Shown: one piece after another, positions 54,634-62,816 of the stretch | How the letters are laid out: each line of letters begins with the position of its first letter | Numbering within the stretch: position 1 is the first letter of the stretch | Assembly (NCBI GenBank): GCA_964417725.1 | Contig: CAYQIV010000011.1 | Span: 1-64,000 of the forward strand | DNA: 64,000 nucleotides | From: SHZI01 sp964417725 | GTDB taxonomy: Bacteria; Pseudomonadota; Gammaproteobacteria; Steroidobacterales; GCA-2729495 | Direction: 5' to 3' | Notes under the pieces: model-generated | The model's database searches: none | What the model was told of the DNA's origin: nothing | Seen by the model: the letters and a program-made list of their open reading frames with translations, nothing else | Translations under genes and position numbers: made by a program

Positions 54634-55194
54634 TCAGTGCGCGGTCCGGGTCGACCTGGTCGCGTTCGACATCAGCCGGTCGGTCCAGGCAATGCCGATC
54701 GCCGAGAGGATGAAGACCATGTGGATGATGGTCTGCCACATCACCCCGGCCTCGGTGTATTTGCTGTCTTCGGCGCCGAGGTCGTTGATGGCGATGAAGG
54801 TCTTGAGCAGGTGGATGGAACTGATGCCGATGATCGCCATCGCCAGCTTGACCTTGAGCACCGAAGCGTTGACGTGGCTCAGCCACTCCGGCTGGTCCGG
54901 ATGGCCTTGCAGGTTGAGGCGCGAAACGAAGGTCTCGTAGCCACCGACGATCACCATCACCAGCAGGTTGGAAATCATCACCACGTCGATCAGGCCGAGT
55001 ACGGCAAGCATGATCAGCTGCTCGCCGAGGCTGGTGGCACCGAGGATCAGGTGCCACAACTCGATCATGAACAGCACCACGTAGACGCCCTGGGCCAGGA
55101 TCAAGCCGAGGTACAGCGGCAGCTGCAACCAGCGCGAGGCGAAAATCAGGGACGGCAGCGGGCCCATGACGGGCTTGTCTGGATTCTGGGTCAT
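54634..55194 (-). CDS. yqhA: YqhA/UPF0114 family membrane protein
   Basis: Product of 186 aa with about four membrane helices. IFASRWLQLPLYLGLILAQ near the N-terminus and a conserved central LIDVVMISNLLVMVIVGGYETFVSRL match the UPF0114 (YqhA, TIGR00645) family. Its function is not established. Confidence 0.9.
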   Translation of the reverse strand: MTQNPDKPVMGPLPSLIFASRWLQLPLYLGLILAQGVYVVLFMIELWHLILGATSLGEQLIMLAVLGLIDVVMISNLLVMVIVGGYETFVSRLNLQGHPDQPEWLSHVNASVLKVKLAMAIIGISSIHLLKTFIAINDLGAEDSKYTEAGVMWQTIIHMVFILSAIGIAWTDRLMSNATRSTRTAH

Positions 55195-55250
55195 GGCAGC
55201 AAGTTGCGTACGCGCCTATCTGCGGGAAAGGGTGCGCCAGCCTAGCGGTG

Positions 55251-55667
55251 TCACCGGTGCTTGCCAAGAGCGTGCAGCATGTCGGCGATATGCGTTCGGA
55301 TGAGGTCGCGGACAGCGCGGAATTCGTCAGGTGGCAGGTGCTTCGGGTCGGGGATCGACCAGTCGGCGCGGTGTCGGGCGGGGATGTGCGGGCAGGCGTC
55401 GCCGCAGCCCATGGTGGCGACGAAGTCGAAAGTCTCGGCGGGCAGGTCGTCGAGCGATTTCGAGGTGTGCCGGGTGAGGTCGTAGCCGAGCTCGGCCATC
55501 GCCGCGATGGCCTTTGGATTGACGATGCCGGAAGGCTTCGAGCCGGCGCTCCAGGCCTCGACTGCCTCGCCGCCGAGGAGGCGGGCGAAGGCTTCGGCCA
55601 TCTGGCTGCGGTTCGAGTTCTCGACGCAGACGAACAGGACCCGCAGGGGGGCGTGGGTGGGGGGCAT
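55251..55667 (-). CDS. arsC: Thioredoxin-type arsenate reductase
   Basis: Low-molecular-weight phosphatase-fold protein of 138 aa. Active-site loop CVENSNR (14-20) is followed later by CGDAC, two further cysteines that fit the redox relay of thioredoxin-coupled ArsC. The DP motif (IPDPKHL) supplies the general acid. No arsR or arsB is adjacent. Confidence 0.88.
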   Translation of the reverse strand: MPPTHAPLRVLFVCVENSNRSQMAEAFARLLGGEAVEAWSAGSKPSGIVNPKAIAAMAELGYDLTRHTSKSLDDLPAETFDFVATMGCGDACPHIPARHRADWSIPDPKHLPPDEFRAVRDLIRTHIADMLHALGKHR

Positions 55668-55829
55668 GCCGGGGTGCCTCCATTGAAATGAATACGTGCC
55701 GTTGTGGTGCGATCGGGCGGCCGCCTCATGACCGCCAGCGCCTGGCGGGCCGATACGGTGGCCTTGTAACCTGACCGCGTTACCGCCTCATGACCACCCT
55801 TGCGGCCGTTCGCCGCGGCGACCTTCCCC

Positions 55830-55835
55830 TATAAT
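55830..55835 (+). promoter_or_regulatory. Consensus -10 box immediately before lptM
   Basis: A perfect TATAAT (55830-55835) lies six bases before the lptM ATG, so transcription would begin at or next to the start codon. No good -35 is seen at 16-18 bases spacing. A leaderless transcript is possible. Confidence 0.45.
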
Positions 55836-55841
55836 CGCGCC

Positions 55842-56123
55842 ATGCGTGCCATTGCTGCGGTTATTTTCATCGGTCTGAGTGCCACCCTGCTGGGGGCCTG
55901 CGGCATGAGCGGCGACCTCTACCTGCCCGCCGAAGCGCTGCCGGCGGCCGTGACGCCCGCGTCACCAGCCGGGACTGCGGCCGAGGCCGGGCCCGAGGCG
56001 GCCGAAGAAGCGTCGAGCGCAGTCCCGCCCGCCCCGGCCGAAACGCCGCCGGCGGATGACATGCCGCCAGAGGCGTTGCAAAAGGCCGCACCGCGCCCGC
56101 CATCCCGCGACCAGGCCGAGTGA
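55842..56123 (+). CDS. lptM: LPS-assembly lipoprotein LptM (YifL-like)
   Basis: Small lipoprotein of 93 aa. The signal peptide ends in LLGAC (Cys20), and the mature protein begins CGMSGDLYLP, close to the LptM signature CGxKGPLYxP. LptM assists LptDE oxidative folding. The rest is low-complexity Ala/Pro/Glu. It overlaps the region just before polA, and the polA GTG alternative overlaps its stop. Confidence 0.85.
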   Translation: MRAIAAVIFIGLSATLLGACGMSGDLYLPAEALPAAVTPASPAGTAAEAGPEAAEEASSAVPPAPAETPPADDMPPEALQKAAPRPPSRDQAE

Positions 56124-56125
56124 CC

Positions 56126-58888
56126 ATGGCCGCGCGCCGGCTGCTGGTCCTCGTCGACGGCTATTCCTATCTCTACCGCGCTTTCCACGTCCCCAACCTG
56201 CAGCGGTTGACGACCCGCGACGGCCGGCCGACCGGCGCGATCTTCGGCTTCGTCAACATGCTGCGCAGCCTGCGCGAGACCTGGCGGCCGGCGTTGCTGG
56301 CGGTGGTCATGGATGCGCCCGGGCCGACATTCCGCGACGAAATCTACGCTGAATACAAGGCGCATCGTCCCGAGATGCCGGATCTGCTGAAGGCGCAGGT
56401 CGCGCCGCTGCTCGAGGTCATCGAGGCGCTGGGCGTGCCGCTGCTGCGTGAGCCAGGGGTCGAGGCCGACGATGTCATCGGCACGCTGGTCCACAAGGCG
56501 CTGGCCGCCGGCATCGACACCGTCATCGCCACCAGCGACAAGGACATGGCCCAACTCGTCGGCCCCCATGTGCGGTTGGTCGACACGATGAGCGCGCGGG
56601 TCCTCGATGCCGATGGCGTGGTGGAGAAGTTCGGCGTCCGTCCGGCGCAGATCATCGACTGGTTGGCGCTGGTCGGTGACACCTCGGACAACATCCCCGG
56701 CATCCCCGGCGTGGGGCCGAAGACAGCGGCGAAATGGCTCGGCCAGTACGGCTCGCTCGATGCGATCGTGGCCCATGCCGACGAGATTCCCGGCAAGGTC
56801 GGTGAGCGTCTGCGCGAACATCTCGCCGGACTCGATCGTGCGCGCCGGCTCGCGACCATCCGCTGCACGCTTGACCTGCCGCGCGAGGTGCCATCGCTGG
56901 TGCCGGGCGCACCGGATGCCGCGGCGTTGCGCCGATTGCACGAGTCGCTGGAGATCCGCAGCCTGTTGCGCGCCATCGACGGTGATGGCGCCGGCAACGG
57001 CGCGGCTGCCGCACTACCCCGCGCCAACCCGACGGCCGCTGCACCGGCATCGACTTCTGCATCGGTGCCTGTGCCCGATATCGAGCGACGCTACGAGACG
57101 CTGCTCGACGAGGCGCAGCTCGACGAGTGGCTGGTGCGGTTGCGTGCCGCGCCGCTCGCCGCGCTCGATACCGAGACGACGAGCCTCGACTACATGGCGG
57201 CACGCATCGTCGGGGTCTCGTTCGCGGTCGCGCCGGGCGAGGCGGCCTACGTGCCGCTGGCCCACGACTACGTTGGCGCCCCGCCGCAGCTCGACCGCGA
57301 AGCAACGCTGGAAAAGCTCAGGGGATGGCTCGAAGACCCGGCGGCGCAGAAGGTCGGGCATCACCTGAAGTACGACGCCCACGTGCTGGCCAACCACGGC
57401 ATCCGCCTGGCCGGCCTGCATGACGACACGATGCTCGAGTCCTACGTGCTCGACAGCACCGCGACGCGCCACGACCTCGATTCTGTGGCCCGCCACTACC
57501 TCGGCATCGAGACCACGCCCTACGAGGCGGTGGCTGGCAAGGGCGCGAAGCAGATCGGCTTTGCGCAGGTCGAGATCGGTGAAGCCGCCCCCTATGCGGC
57601 CGAGGATGCCGACGTCACCCTGCGCCTGCACCACGTGCTGTGGTCGAAGCTCGAGAAAACCCCGGGCCTGGCCCGCGTCTACCGTGACATCGAGCAGCCG
57701 CTGGTGCCCGTGCTGGCGCGCATGGAGGAAACCGGCGTGCTCGTCGATACGGCGTTGCTGCAGCGCCTGTCGGGCGAGTTCGCGCGGAAGATGGCGGCCA
57801 TCGAGACGCAGGCGCACCAGGCCGCGGGCCATCCCTTCAACCTGTCCTCGCCGAAGCAGCTCCAGGAGATCCTCTACACGGAACTCGGCCTGCCCGTCAC
57901 GCAGCGCACGGCGACGCGCCAGCCCTCGACCAACGAGGATGCCCTGCAGGAACTGGCGCAGCACCATCCGCTGCCGCAGCTCGTGCTCGACCACCGTGCG
58001 CTGAGCAAGCTCAAGTCGACGTACACCGACAAGCTGCCCGGGCTGATGGCCCATGACGGGCGCATCCACACCTCGTATCACCAGGCGGTGGCGGCGACGG
58101 GGCGACTGTCGTCATCCGACCCCAACCTGCAGAACATCCCGGTGCGCACCGAAGAAGGCCGGCGCATCCGCCAGGCCTTCATCGCCCCGCCCGGCCACGT
58201 GCTGCTGGCGGCGGACTATTCGCAGATCGAGTTGCGCATCATGGCGCACCTTTCCGCCGACGAAGGCCTGCTGGCAGCCTTCGCCGGCGATGGCGACATC
58301 CATCGCGCCACCGCCGCCGAGGTGTTCGGCGTGCCGTTCGCCGAGGTCAGCGTCGACCAGCGCCGCTCGGCCAAGGCGATCAACTTCGGTCTCATCTACG
58401 GCATGTCGGCTTTCGGCCTGGCACGCCAGCTCGGCATCGGCCGCGACGAGGCGCAGTCCTGGGTCGATCTCTACTTTGCCCGCTACCCGGGCGTCAGGGC
58501 CTACATGGACCGTACCCGTGAGCAGGCCCGCGAGCAGGGCTACGTCGAGACGGTCTTCGCGCGCCGCCTGTTCCTGCCGGAGATCCGCGCCCGCCAGGCG
58601 CAGCGCCGCCAGTATGCCGAGCGCAGCGCCATCAACGCGCCGATGCAGGGCACCGCGGCCGACATCATCAAGCGCGCGATGATCGCCGTCGACGGGTGGC
58701 TGGCGTCGGCACGAGCCCCGGCGCGGCTGATCATGCAGGTGCACGACGAACTGGTGCTCGAGGTCCGCGAGGACGCGCTGACCATGGTGCGTGATGCGGT
58801 GGTGGCACACATGACCGGCGCCGCCGAACTGCGGGTGCCGCTCAAGGTCGACGTCGGCCACGGCCGCCACTGGGATGAAGCGCACTGA
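56126..58888 (+). CDS. polA: DNA polymerase I
   Basis: Repair and Okazaki-fragment polymerase of about 920 aa. The 5' nuclease domain (residues 1-280) starts LVLVDGYSYLYRAFH. The 3'-5' exonuclease domain retains DTETTSLD. The polymerase domain has LLAADYSQIELRIMAHL, RRSAKAINFGLIYGMSAFGLA and QVHDELVLEV. ATG at 56126 is used; GTG at 56120 overlaps the lptM stop and is the alternative. Confidence 0.95.
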   Translation: MAARRLLVLVDGYSYLYRAFHVPNLQRLTTRDGRPTGAIFGFVNMLRSLRETWRPALLAVVMDAPGPTFRDEIYAEYKAHRPEMPDLLKAQVAPLLEVIEALGVPLLREPGVEADDVIGTLVHKALAAGIDTVIATSDKDMAQLVGPHVRLVDTMSARVLDADGVVEKFGVRPAQIIDWLALVGDTSDNIPGIPGVGPKTAAKWLGQYGSLDAIVAHADEIPGKVGERLREHLAGLDRARRLATIRCTLDLPREVPSLVPGAPDAAALRRLHESLEIRSLLRAIDGDGAGNGAAAALPRANPTAAAPASTSASVPVPDIERRYETLLDEAQLDEWLVRLRAAPLAALDTETTSLDYMAARIVGVSFAVAPGEAAYVPLAHDYVGAPPQLDREATLEKLRGWLEDPAAQKVGHHLKYDAHVLANHGIRLAGLHDDTMLESYVLDSTATRHDLDSVARHYLGIETTPYEAVAGKGAKQIGFAQVEIGEAAPYAAEDADVTLRLHHVLWSKLEKTPGLARVYRDIEQPLVPVLARMEETGVLVDTALLQRLSGEFARKMAAIETQAHQAAGHPFNLSSPKQLQEILYTELGLPVTQRTATRQPSTNEDALQELAQHHPLPQLVLDHRALSKLKSTYTDKLPGLMAHDGRIHTSYHQAVAATGRLSSSDPNLQNIPVRTEEGRRIRQAFIAPPGHVLLAADYSQIELRIMAHLSADEGLLAAFAGDGDIHRATAAEVFGVPFAEVSVDQRRSAKAINFGLIYGMSAFGLARQLGIGRDEAQSWVDLYFARYPGVRAYMDRTREQAREQGYVETVFARRLFLPEIRARQAQRRQYAERSAINAPMQGTAADIIKRAMIAVDGWLASARAPARLIMQVHDELVLEVREDALTMVRDAVVAHMTGAAELRVPLKVDVGHGRHWDEAH

Positions 58889-58995
58889 CGGCCCTCACGC
58901 TTCCTGCCGGAGCGGTCCCGGCCCGGGCTGTCCACCTGCTGATCGACAGCCGCGCTCTGCCGCAACGCGGCCGGCGAACTTGTTAATCTAGACAC

Positions 58996-59132
58996 CGTCT
59001 AAGCACTGCGAGTGGAAGCAGCCCGTCCCGCCGGCCCCCCCCTAAGGACGGGCATCGACAGCCGGTCACCCCAAACCGGTTGAAGACACCCCGGGCGTCG
59101 TTCCCCCCCTGGACTGGCGCCCGGGGTTTTTT
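58996..59132 (+). ncRNA. Candidate sRNA with three C-loop hairpins between polA and engB
   Basis: An extended -10 (TGTTAATCT, 58981-58989) would start an RNA near 58996. Three hairpins follow: GCCCGTCC/GGACGGGC (59021-59028, 59046-59053) with eight Cs in its loop; CCGGT/ACCGG (59062-59066, 59075-59079) with a CCCC loop; and ACCCCGGGCG/CGCCCGGGGT (59088-59097, 59118-59127) with seven Cs in its loop, then T6, an intrinsic terminator. The position equals that of Spot 42. The C-rich loops recall Xanthomonas sX13, also encoded downstream of polA, which pairs with G-rich target mRNAs. Confidence 0.75.
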
Positions 59133-59722
59133 ATTTCCGCCTCGCCCAGGAGGGCCTGCAGCCGGGTCCGCGCCGCCTCCACGCCCGTGCCGGCCGGTAC
59201 CGAGAAGAGCTCTATCGGAAAGGCCTCGTTCACCGCCCGGCGCGCGGCGACGAGCGCCCGTGTGCCTTCGGCACGGGACAGCTTGTCGGCCTTGGTCAGC
59301 AGCACGCACACCGGGCAGGCAAGGGTGGTGGCCCAGTCAAGCATCTGGGTGTCGAAGTCACCGATGCCCCGCCGGCTGTCGACGATCACGAACAGTCCCG
59401 CCAGCGACCGGCGTCGCGCGAAGTAGCCTTCCATCAAGGTCCGCCAGTGGTCGCGCATCGCCTGCGACACCCGGGCATAGCCGTAGCCCGGCAGGTCGAC
59501 CAGCCGCCTTCCCGGCTGCAGTTCGAAGAAGTTGACCAGTTGAGTGCGTCCGGGCGTCTTGCTGGTCCGGGCGAAATCGCGCCGGCCGACGATGGCGTTG
59601 ATGGCGCTCGACTTGCCGGCATTCGAGCGGCCGGCAAAGGCCACCTCGATGCCGCTGTCGTCGACGAACTGCGCCGGGCGGTTCGCGCTGGTAAGAAATC
59701 TTGCAGCGGGAAATACGGACAT
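59066..59722 (-). CDS. engB: Ribosome-biogenesis GTP-binding protein EngB/YsxC
   Basis: GTPase for 50S assembly, 218 aa. G1 GRSNAGKS (31-38), SKTPGRTQLVN (G2), VDLPGYGYA (G3) and LLTKADK (G4) are intact. The start at 59722 gives MSVFPAARFLTSANRPAQF. The C-terminal ~23 residues (from EIKNPGRQS) are encoded antisense to the terminator hairpin of the adjacent sRNA. Confidence 0.94.
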   Translation of the reverse strand: MSVFPAARFLTSANRPAQFVDDSGIEVAFAGRSNAGKSSAINAIVGRRDFARTSKTPGRTQLVNFFELQPGRRLVDLPGYGYARVSQAMRDHWRTLMEGYFARRRSLAGLFVIVDSRRGIGDFDTQMLDWATTLACPVCVLLTKADKLSRAEGTRALVAARRAVNEAFPIELFSVPAGTGVEAARTRLQALLGEAEIKNPGRQSRGGTTPGVSSTGLG

Positions 59723-59864
59723 GGGATGCGGGTTACCGGGGGCGGGGCGACCGCGGAATTGGTGTACAATTTTCCGCCGCCGCGAGTCCAGTACCGGACT
59801 CTGCACGGTTTTCCCATGCGGAAGCAAGTCAATGGATCCTTCCCGGATGCGAAGTGGAGCAGTC

Positions 59865-60479
59865 ATGCACGGAGTTCTGATCGCCCTGGCCGGGCTCATC
59901 TCGGGTTCGCTGTACAGCGCCGTCGCCGATGCCGCCGGCTCGGTCGATGCGGGCCGGGAAAAATCGCTGGTGTGTGGCGCCTGCCACGGCGCCGATGGCA
60001 ACAGCTTCAACCCGGTCTGGCCGAGCCTTGCCGGCCAGCACGAGAAGTATCTCATCGACTCGCTGGCGTCCTTCCGCGGCGGCCAGCGGGTGGATCCACT
60101 GATGAGCGCCCAGGCCGCCGCGCTCTCCGACCAGGACATCGCCGACCTTGCCGCTTACTTCGCCGCACAGAAGATTGCCGCACAGACCGCCGACCCGGCG
60201 CTGGTCGCTGCCGGCGAGCGGCTGTACCGCGGCGGCGACAAGTCCACCGGCACACCGGCGTGCATCGCCTGCCATGGTCCCGCCGGCGGGGGCAATGGTC
60301 CGGCCGGCTGGCCCGCGGTGGCCGGCCAGCATGCCGCCTACACGGCTGCCCAGCTGACGGCCTACCGCGGCAAGCTGCGCACCACCGATGGCGACACCCA
60401 GATGATGCGCAACGTTGCTGCCGGCCTCAGTGACGAAGACATCCAGGCCGTGTCGTCCTATATCCAGGGCCTGCGCTGA
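59865..60479 (+). CDS. Diheme cytochrome c4
   Basis: Periplasmic electron carrier of 204 aa with a signal peptide (about residues 1-24) and two CxxCH sites: CGACH (37-41) and CIACH (133-137). Two class I cytochrome c domains each hold a PSLAGQH or PAVAGQH motif. It could donate electrons to terminal oxidases. The ATG at 59865 has GGAG seven bases upstream. It precedes dsbA. Confidence 0.92.
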   Translation: MHGVLIALAGLISGSLYSAVADAAGSVDAGREKSLVCGACHGADGNSFNPVWPSLAGQHEKYLIDSLASFRGGQRVDPLMSAQAAALSDQDIADLAAYFAAQKIAAQTADPALVAAGERLYRGGDKSTGTPACIACHGPAGGGNGPAGWPAVAGQHAAYTAAQLTAYRGKLRTTDGDTQMMRNVAAGLSDEDIQAVSSYIQGLR

Positions 60480-60518
60480 GGTCGACCGATCACCGCAAAG
60501 GCTGCAGAGGGCGCGTCC

Positions 60519-61358
60519 ATGAAAGCATCCAGATTGATCACCGCTGTACTCCTCTGTGGCCTCTTGGCCACGGCCTGCGGCCCGAAGCCCGACGGCAGCA
60601 CCGCCACGGCCAGTGCGACCACGCCACCGCCGATGGTCGAGGCGCCGGCGGAAGCTGACGCCGCGCCGGCGCCCGAGGCCACCGCCACACTGGCCAACGA
60701 AACCGCAGTTGAGGAATCCGCAGCATCCGACCCCGATGCCTCCCCTGGGCGGCTCGACCTGCCGGCTGAGGCCGTGCCGGCGGCACCGGCGGCGTGGAAG
60801 TACGAAGAGGGCAAGCACTACCGTGCGCTGCCCTCCGCCCAGGGCACCAGCAGCTCGCCCGACAAGATCGAAGTCGCCGAGGTGTTCTGGTATGGCTGCC
60901 CGCACTGCTACAACCTTGAGCCGCAGATGAAAGACTGGGTGCAGAAGCTGCCTGCCGACGTCAGCTTCGTGCGCATCCCGGTGATGTGGAGCCCCGTCCA
61001 CGAGATCCATGCCCGGGCGTTCTATACCGCCGAGGCGCTCGGCAAGCTCGATGCGGTGACGGATGCGATGTTCCGCGGCATGCACATCGAGAACCGGCCG
61101 CTGACCGAGGAAGGCGATATTCGCCGCCTGTTCGAGAATGTCGGCGTGTCGGCCGAGGACTTCAACCGCACCTTCCGTTCCTTCGCCGTGGACTCGCAGC
61201 TCAAGCGCGCCAGGGACCTTACCGGCCGCTATCGCGTGCGCGGCGTGCCGCTGCTGGTCGTCAACGGCAAGTACACCACCGAAGGGCCGGAGTTGAAGTC
61301 CAACCAGGACCTGCTCGGCGTCGCCGCCGAACTCATCGAGCGTGAACGCCAGCGTTGA
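60519..61358 (+). CDS. dsbA: Lipoprotein DsbA-like thiol:disulfide oxidoreductase
   Basis: Periplasmic thiol oxidase of 279 aa. The signal ends in a lipobox LLATAC (Cys20), so it is predicted to be membrane-anchored, unlike the soluble E. coli enzyme. An Ala/Pro-rich linker of about 75 residues precedes the thioredoxin-like domain with active site CPHC (127-130, in FWYGCPHCYNLEP) and the cis-Pro motif RVRGVPLLVV. Confidence 0.9.
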   Translation: MKASRLITAVLLCGLLATACGPKPDGSTATASATTPPPMVEAPAEADAAPAPEATATLANETAVEESAASDPDASPGRLDLPAEAVPAAPAAWKYEEGKHYRALPSAQGTSSSPDKIEVAEVFWYGCPHCYNLEPQMKDWVQKLPADVSFVRIPVMWSPVHEIHARAFYTAEALGKLDAVTDAMFRGMHIENRPLTEEGDIRRLFENVGVSAEDFNRTFRSFAVDSQLKRARDLTGRYRVRGVPLLVVNGKYTTEGPELKSNQDLLGVAAELIERERQR

Positions 61359-61364
61359 ATGCCG

Positions 61365-61811
61365 TCAGCCGTGCGTGTGCCGGGCGGTGGCGCAGCCCTC
61401 GCAGTTGACCCAGCCGGAGTCACCGTCGGCGTAGTGCTCCTTCTTCCAGATCGGCACGCGGTGCTTGACCTCGTCGATGATGTCACGGCAGGCGGCGAAG
61501 GCCGCGTCGCGATGTGCCGCGCAGACGCCGACCCACACCGCGATGTCGCCGATGGCCAGTGAGCCGGTGCGATGCACGCACAGCGCCCGGGTGGCCGGCC
61601 AGCGCGCCAGGGCCTCGTCGATGATGCGCTCGCCCTCGCGCACGCCGAGGGCCTCATAGGCGGTGTAGTCCAGCGCGCGCACCTCGCGGCCGTCCTGATG
61701 GTTGCGCACCCAGCCCTCGAAGACCACCAGCGCACCGGCGGCCGGATCGGCCAGCTGCGCCCGGCAGGCGGCGCCATCGATGGCGTGGTCAGAAAAGACG
61801 AAGCGTTTCAT
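61365..61811 (-). CDS. moaE: Molybdopterin synthase large subunit MoaE
   Basis: Forms molybdopterin from precursor Z with MoaD. The 148-aa product has FEGWVRNHQDGREVRAL near residue 31, CVHRTGSLAIGD and PIWKKEHYADGDSGWV, the conserved active-site lysine segment. It overlaps moaD by four bases and converges with dsbA across six. Confidence 0.94.
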   Translation of the reverse strand: MKRFVFSDHAIDGAACRAQLADPAAGALVVFEGWVRNHQDGREVRALDYTAYEALGVREGERIIDEALARWPATRALCVHRTGSLAIGDIAVWVGVCAAHRDAAFAACRDIIDEVKHRVPIWKKEHYADGDSGWVNCEGCATARHTHG

Positions 61812-62047
61812 CCGCCGGCCACCGGCGGGATGAAGACCACGCGGTCGCCGTCGGACAGCGGCATGGTGAAGTCGGCGAATTCGTCGTTGATGGCCACCTT
61901 CAGGCGACCGATGTCGGGGAAGGCGTGGCGGGCGTCGAGTTCGCGGTAGAGCGCGTCGACCGTCGCGGCCTGCGTGTCGATGTCCTCGCTGTCGCGACCG
62001 ACGTGCTCGCGCAGGATGGCGAAATACTCGATGTGGATTTTCTTCAT
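61808..62047 (-). CDS. moaD: Molybdopterin synthase sulfur carrier MoaD
   Basis: Ubiquitin-like sulfur carrier of 79 aa ending in the required GlyGly (FIPPVAGG), whose terminal glycine is thiocarboxylated. It is translationally coupled to moaE. The other precursor genes moaA and moaC are not in the window. Confidence 0.93.
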   Translation of the reverse strand: MKKIHIEYFAILREHVGRDSEDIDTQAATVDALYRELDARHAFPDIGRLKVAINDEFADFTMPLSDGDRVVFIPPVAGG

Positions 62048-62097
62048 CGGCGGATCTGTCCTGGTGCGATGCCGGTGCTGGGTGCCTAGTATCGCCG

Positions 62098-62703
62098 TCA
62101 GGCGCCGTTCCCGGCCAGTCCCTGCAGGTCGCCGGGCGTGTCGACGTCCAGTGCGGCGGCCGGCATGTCGACGCCGGCCACGCCGTGCACCGCGGCGAGG
62201 ATCGCCCGCGCGCCCTCATCGCCGCGCAGGCGGTGGAGTGCCGTCCACCAGCGCCGCGGCAGGATCGCCGGTGCCCCGCGGCGGCCGTCGAAGCAGGCGG
62301 CGGCGGGCTGCGACGGCTGGCGGCGCCAGGCGGCGGCAAGTCGGGCGATGTCGGCCGCCGTCACCTGCGGCAGGTCGCAGGGCATGACCAGCACCGCCAT
62401 GGCCACCGGTGGCAGGGCGTGGATTGCGCGGCGCAGGGAACCGGCCATGCCGCTGGCCCAGCCGGGATGGTAGACCGGGTGGGCGCCGGGCGGCACGGCG
62501 GCGGCCACGGCGGCGTGGCGGCAACCCGTCACCACCCAGACGCCGGCTCCACAGGTGCCGCCGAGGCGGCGCACCGTCCGCGCCAGCAACGTCTCGCCGT
62601 CGACGAGGGCCAGCGGTTTGGCGCCGCCGAAGCGGCGCGCCGCGCCCGCGGCGAGCACCACGCCGGCCAGCAGCGGGTGAGGGCTGTCGTGCGTGGCTTC
62701 CAT
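62098..62703 (-). CDS. MobA/MocA-like molybdenum cofactor nucleotidyltransferase
   Basis: NTP-transferase of 201 aa. VVLAAGAARRFGGAKPLALVDG is the nucleotide-binding start; VMPCDLPQVTAADI and GAPAILPRRWW fit the MocA/MobA-like group that cytidylylates or guanylylates molybdenum cofactor. Same strand as moaE-moaD, 50 bases upstream of moaD, so it probably shares their transcript. Confidence 0.82.
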   Translation of the reverse strand: MEATHDSPHPLLAGVVLAAGAARRFGGAKPLALVDGETLLARTVRRLGGTCGAGVWVVTGCRHAAVAAAVPPGAHPVYHPGWASGMAGSLRRAIHALPPVAMAVLVMPCDLPQVTAADIARLAAAWRRQPSQPAAACFDGRRGAPAILPRRWWTALHRLRGDEGARAILAAVHGVAGVDMPAAALDVDTPGDLQGLAGNGA

Positions 62704-62816
62704 GCCGGCACTCTAGCCCATGGCGATGGCCGTGATCGGCTGCATCGGCCGGCCGTGGCTGGCTGCCATGGGCCGCCTCCGGTATCTTTGCCGGGCCAGA
62801 CTCAGCAGGATCCCCG

